64,000 nucleotides of DNA, from NCBI GenBank assembly GCA_016702505.1, contig JADJDU010000030.1:124001-188000 (forward strand), written 5' to 3'. How positions within the stretch are numbered: the first letter of the stretch is position 1; each line of letters begins with the position of its first letter. The notes under the pieces were generated by a model, which was given only the letters and a program-made list of their open reading frames with translations, made no database searches and had not been told where the DNA came from. A program made the position numbers and the translations under genes. This stretch comes from Microthrixaceae bacterium. GTDB taxonomy: Bacteria > Actinomycetota > Acidimicrobiia > Acidimicrobiales > Iamiaceae. Positions 61,227 through 64,000 of the stretch are shown one piece after another.

Positions 61227-61445
61227 ATGTCGGGAGAGTTCGAGGAAATAAGGGGACGGCTCGAGGCGATCGCCGAGGAACTGGCCGACCTGGCCATCGT
61301 CCGGCTGCGGGAGTCGATCGATGCTGGCGGCCACGAACTACCCGTGGACGAAAAGCGTCTCACCAGGGCCCGTCGGGCCGTAGAGAAGGCGATCGTGTTG
61401 TTGAGTGAACCCGACGACGACCGGGCCTATCCGCTCGGGTCCTAA
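61227..61445 (+). CDS. Small helical hypothetical protein whose C-terminus is encoded by a repeat copy
   Basis: A 72-aa protein (MSGEFEEIRGRLEAIAEELA, then RRAVEKAIVLLSEPDDDRAY), mostly amphipathic helices; function unknown. ATG at 61227 chosen (another at 61197). The last 11 codons (DDDRAYPLGS and stop TAA) coincide with the inverted consensus of the dispersed repeat, so the protein end was supplied by the repeat. Lies 47 nt after the LOG-family gene on the same strand. Confidence 0.6.
   Translation: MSGEFEEIRGRLEAIAEELADLAIVRLRESIDAGGHELPVDEKRLTRARRAVEKAIVLLSEPDDDRAYPLGS
61412..61445 (-). repeat. Partial copy of the dispersed repeat, within coding sequence
   Basis: Minus-strand reading TTAGGACCCGAGCGGATAGG then CCCGGTCGTCGTCG. 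It provides the stop codon TAA (as TTA in reverse) and the last residues of the small plus-strand gene. Confidence 0.65.
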
Positions 61446-61647
61446 TCCTGGATCCACCGATCGACCTTGGGTCGTGTTCGATTGTCCCTGGTCACCCGGG
61501 CGAATCCGGCTCTATGTGCGCCCACCATTGGTGCTCGACTGTCTGACGAGCTGAAGTCACAGGACTGGGCGGGGGTTCGGGGGCGGTTAGGTAGGGCCAA
61601 GGATGTGAGTGAGCCGAAGGCCTCCGGGAGACCGGTATTGTCCGAAG
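61446..61647. other. Intergenic region
   Basis: 202 nt between the small helical-protein gene and the cysteine-rich gene. G-rich towards its right end; no hairpin terminator, promoter pair or operator was recognised with confidence. Confidence 0.35.
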
Positions 61648-62391
61648 GTGACATCAACTCCGGGCGATCTTCACGAGTGGGTGTCCTTCGAGGACCCTGA
61701 CGAGGACCGAACCTGGCTGTTCGATGTCACGTTTCTCACCAGCAACTGGTCGTGCATATTCGGCCGAGGTTGCAAGGGGGTACTCACCGAGGATTACAGC
61801 GAAGCGATCCAGGGCTGCTGCTCCTATGGGGCTCACTTCACCGGACCCGACGACATCGCTCACACCGAGGCCATGGCCGAGCGGCTCACCGCATCTCAGT
61901 GGCAGTTCCGTAGCGAGGGCCTGGCCCGTGGCATCACCGAGGTGAACGATGACGGCGATACGACCACCCTGCTGGTCGAGGATGCCTGCGTATTCCTCAA
62001 CCGTCCGGGGTTCGATGGAGACGGACTTGGTTGTGCCTTCCACCACGCCGCGCTCGCGGCTGGGGAACGCCACCTCGACTGGATGCCCGAGGTCTGCTGG
62101 CAGCTACCGCTCCGACGGGTAGACGAGACCGACGAGCTGGGCCACGTCACATCGACGGTGCGGGAATGGAAGAGGCGAGACTGGGGCGAAGGAGGCCATG
62201 AGTTCCACTGGTGGTGCACCGAGGGGCCCGAAGCGTTCTCGGGCGCTGTGCCCGTTTTCGAGGCACTCTCAGATGAGCTGCGCGAGATGGTGGGAGACGT
62301 CGCCCACCAGGCCATCACCGAACACCTGAGGAGTAGAGCCTCGGTCCGGACAGGTGAGGTGTACCTGCCCCATCCCGCCATTCGCCGCTAG
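61648..62391 (+). CDS. Cysteine-rich protein of unknown function
   Basis: A 247-aa protein from GTG 61648 (MTSTPGDLHEWVSFEDPDED); the frame is open from 61609. Cysteines group as SNWSCIFGRGCKGV, IQGCCSYGAHFTGP, VEDACVFLNRPGF with GLGCAFHHAA, PEVCWQLPLRR and HWWCTEGPEAF, suggesting a metal or Fe-S site. Histidines flank them. The layout recalls YkgJ/DUF3109-type zinc- or iron-binding proteins, but I do not recognise a named family. Its stop is 26 nt from the convergent typA stop. Confidence 0.6.
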   Translation: MTSTPGDLHEWVSFEDPDEDRTWLFDVTFLTSNWSCIFGRGCKGVLTEDYSEAIQGCCSYGAHFTGPDDIAHTEAMAERLTASQWQFRSEGLARGITEVNDDGDTTTLLVEDACVFLNRPGFDGDGLGCAFHHAALAAGERHLDWMPEVCWQLPLRRVDETDELGHVTSTVREWKRRDWGEGGHEFHWWCTEGPEAFSGAVPVFEALSDELREMVGDVAHQAITEHLRSRASVRTGEVYLPHPAIRR

Positions 62392-62417
62392 GCGCTCATG
62401 GCGAGAGGGCTTTTCGC

Positions 62418-64000
62418 TCAACGCTTCAGGCGTCGGCGATCCTGCTCCTTGAGTATCCGCTTGCGGATGCGGATGTTGGACGGCGTCACCTCGACAAGCT
62501 CATCCTCGGCGATGAACTCGATGGCAGACTCCAAGGTGTGCACCTTGGGCGGGACGAGCTTGATGGCATCGTCGGCGGCGTGGGTCCTGATGTTGGTCTT
62601 CTGCTTCTCGCGGACGCAGTTGACGATCATCTCATCGGGCCGGCTGTTCTCACCGATCACCATGCCTTCATAGACGGTGACGCCCGGTCCGACGAACAGC
62701 TCTCCTCGGGTCTGGAGGTTGTCGAGGGCATAGGCGGTGGTGGCCCCAGTCCGGTCGGCGAGCATCGCACCGCCTTGTCGGTGAGGAAGCTCCCCCACCC
62801 ATGGGGTCCACCCGGCGTGGTGGGTGTGCAGCAGTGCCGTGCCCCGCGTAGCCGTCAGCAGTAGACCGCGGAACCCGATCAGACCGCGCGCCGGAGCCTC
62901 AAAGGTGACCACGGTGCGGCCGGTGTCTCCGGGACGAAGGTCGGTGACCCGTCCCTTACGAGGGGCCAGCGCCTGGGTGACCGTTCCTACGTGGTCTTCG
63001 GGGACGTCACATACCCCGCGCTCGAGCGGTTCGTGACGCTTGCCGTCGATGTCTTTGACGATCACCTCGGGTCGGCTGGCCTGCAGCTCGTAGCCCTCAC
63101 GCCGCATCGTCTCGATCAGCACCGCCAGCTGGAGCTCGCCACGACCGGCCACCTCGAGCACGTCGGGCGAATCGGTGTCCTCCAAACGAATCGATACGTT
63201 GCCGAGAACCTCCCGCTCGAGACGCTCACGGAGATGGCGGGAGGTGAGGTACTTGCCCTCCTTGCCCGCCAATGGAGAGGTGTTCACGCCGAAGGTCATC
63301 CGAAGGACGGGCTCGTCGACGCTGAGTCGCTCGAGCGGCTCGGGTGTGGCCGGATCGGCGAGAGTGTCGCCGATCTCCACCTCGGGGAAACCGGCCACCA
63401 CGAACAGGTCGCCGGCAACCAGCTCCTCCACATCTTCCCGGCCGATGCCCGAGAAGCCCATTAGCCCGGCCAGCTTGCGTTCGACCGGGCGGGACCCTTC
63501 GAGCACCTCTTCGTCGAGCAGGGCCACCCGCTCGCCCTTGCGCAACTTGCCGCGTACCACCCGACCGATGGCCAGGCGCCCCAGGTAGTCAGAGGCGTCG
63601 ATGTTGGTCACGATTGCTTGAAGAGGACCCTCGGCATCCACGGTCGGGGCCGGGACATGATCGACGATGCACTGGAGAAGGGGGGTCAGGTCGGCATCGT
63701 CTCCAGGCATTCCCACACCGACGACGGCCTTGGAGTCTCGTGCGATCGCCGAGATGATCGGGAACTCGATGTCCTCGTCGGTGGCCCCCAGATCCATGAA
63801 CAGCTCGTAGACCTCGTCGAGAACCTCCTCAGGTCTGGCGTCGGAGCGGTCTACCTTGTTGATGACCAAGATCGCCGGAAGGCCAGCGGCCAACGCCTTG
63901 GACAACACGTAGCGGGTCTGTGGAAGTGGCCCTTCGGCGGCATCGACCAGAAGTACCACGCCGTCCACCAGCGCCAGTGAACGTTCCACCTCACCACCGA
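62418..64000 (-). CDS. typA: Ribosome-associated GTPase TypA/BipA (N-terminus beyond window)
   Basis: Translational GTPase that binds the 70S ribosome and aids assembly or stress translation. About 527 residues are visible; the G1-G3 motifs lie beyond the right edge. Visible: GGEVERSLALVDGVVLLVDA, switch-II side EGPLPQTRYVLSKAL, G4 AILVINKVDRSDARPEE, domain II GRLAIGRVVRGKLRKGERVA, domain III DVLEVAGRGELQLAVLIETM and the BipA-specific C-terminus (GMVIGENSRPDEMIVNCVRE; KQKTNIRTHAADDAIKLVPP). The basic end is RRRLKR. Convergent with the cysteine-rich gene. Confidence 0.94.
   Translation of the reverse strand, partial: GGEVERSLALVDGVVLLVDAAEGPLPQTRYVLSKALAAGLPAILVINKVDRSDARPEEVLDEVYELFMDLGATDEDIEFPIISAIARDSKAVVGVGMPGDDADLTPLLQCIVDHVPAPTVDAEGPLQAIVTNIDASDYLGRLAIGRVVRGKLRKGERVALLDEEVLEGSRPVERKLAGLMGFSGIGREDVEELVAGDLFVVAGFPEVEIGDTLADPATPEPLERLSVDEPVLRMTFGVNTSPLAGKEGKYLTSRHLRERLEREVLGNVSIRLEDTDSPDVLEVAGRGELQLAVLIETMRREGYELQASRPEVIVKDIDGKRHEPLERGVCDVPEDHVGTVTQALAPRKGRVTDLRPGDTGRTVVTFEAPARGLIGFRGLLLTATRGTALLHTHHAGWTPWVGELPHRQGGAMLADRTGATTAYALDNLQTRGELFVGPGVTVYEGMVIGENSRPDEMIVNCVREKQKTNIRTHAADDAIKLVPPKVHTLESAIEFIAEDELVEVTPSNIRIRKRILKEQDRRRLKR

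Noticed and set aside
1..64000. tRNA, rRNA, riboswitch or CRISPR elements
   Set aside because: Looked for T-loop-like GGTTCGAATCC, long conserved rRNA stretches and regularly spaced repeats; none was found.

Overview
The window is GC-rich, gene-dense bacterial DNA with short intergenic gaps and many 4-nt start/stop overlaps. A complete Pup-proteasome gene set (pafA, prcA, prcB, pup, dop, mpa, pafB/pafC), coenzyme F420 genes (cofG, cofH), the SteA/MctB cell-division pair and actinobacterial gene order place it in the Actinomycetota. Order such as tlyA-nadK-recN-steA-mctB-pyrG-nudix-xerD, then scpA-scpB-rluB-cmk, matches the mycobacterial arrangement. Separate cofG and cofH genes and the overall style suggest a deep-branching class such as Acidimicrobiia. 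That placement is inference.

Layout. (1) 1-8.0 kb, minus strand: scpA-scpB-rluB-[IS]-aroH-tyrA-aroA-cmk(-plsC), i.e. chromosome condensation, rRNA modification, aromatic amino acids and CMP kinase. It is interrupted by a 1.8-kb insertion sequence with clean ends and a target duplication. (2) 8.1-10.1 kb: trpS (+), then an HD-domain protein and a DksA/TraR-type protein (-). (3) 10.2-27.3 kb, minus strand: a long coupled run tlyA-nadK-recN-steA-mctB-murJ-giant AlkP/GT2/AlkP protein-PNPT transferase, followed by pyrG-nudix-xerD. The murJ, giant-protein and transferase genes look like an envelope-glycan module set between mctB and pyrG. (4) 27.4-39.0 kb: lepB, pafC, pafB, a DUF3866-type gene, pafA, a lipoprotein, prcA, prcB, pup, dop, a small membrane protein (+) and mpa. 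(5) 39.3-42.6 kb: ferredoxin (+), then trmI-ttuA-ThiS-like (tRNA T-loop methylation and thiolation) and three small membrane or basic proteins. (6) 42.7-50.9 kb: a D-Ala-D-Ala carboxypeptidase, an ADP-forming acyl-CoA synthetase, a PAS-GGDEF-EAL protein, a TetR regulator and a FIST-domain protein. (7) 50.9-56.2 kb: aldehyde dehydrogenase (-) and the tkt-tal-pgl pentose-phosphate operon (+). (8) 56.4-64 kb: a secreted glucosaminidase, cofG-cofH-LOG, two uncharacterised genes and typA/bipA, which runs off the right edge.

Two cross-cutting signals stand out. First, a dispersed repeat of about 50 bp recurs at least seven times, nearly always at gene ends. Second, six probable indels break the reading frames of cmk, scpB, trpS, the GGDEF-EAL gene and the glucosaminidase (twice). 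Most lie in homopolymers, and cmk and trpS are normally essential, so they are more likely sequence errors than real mutations. No tRNA, rRNA, CRISPR array or prophage was seen, and no gene-free stretch exceeds 300 bases.
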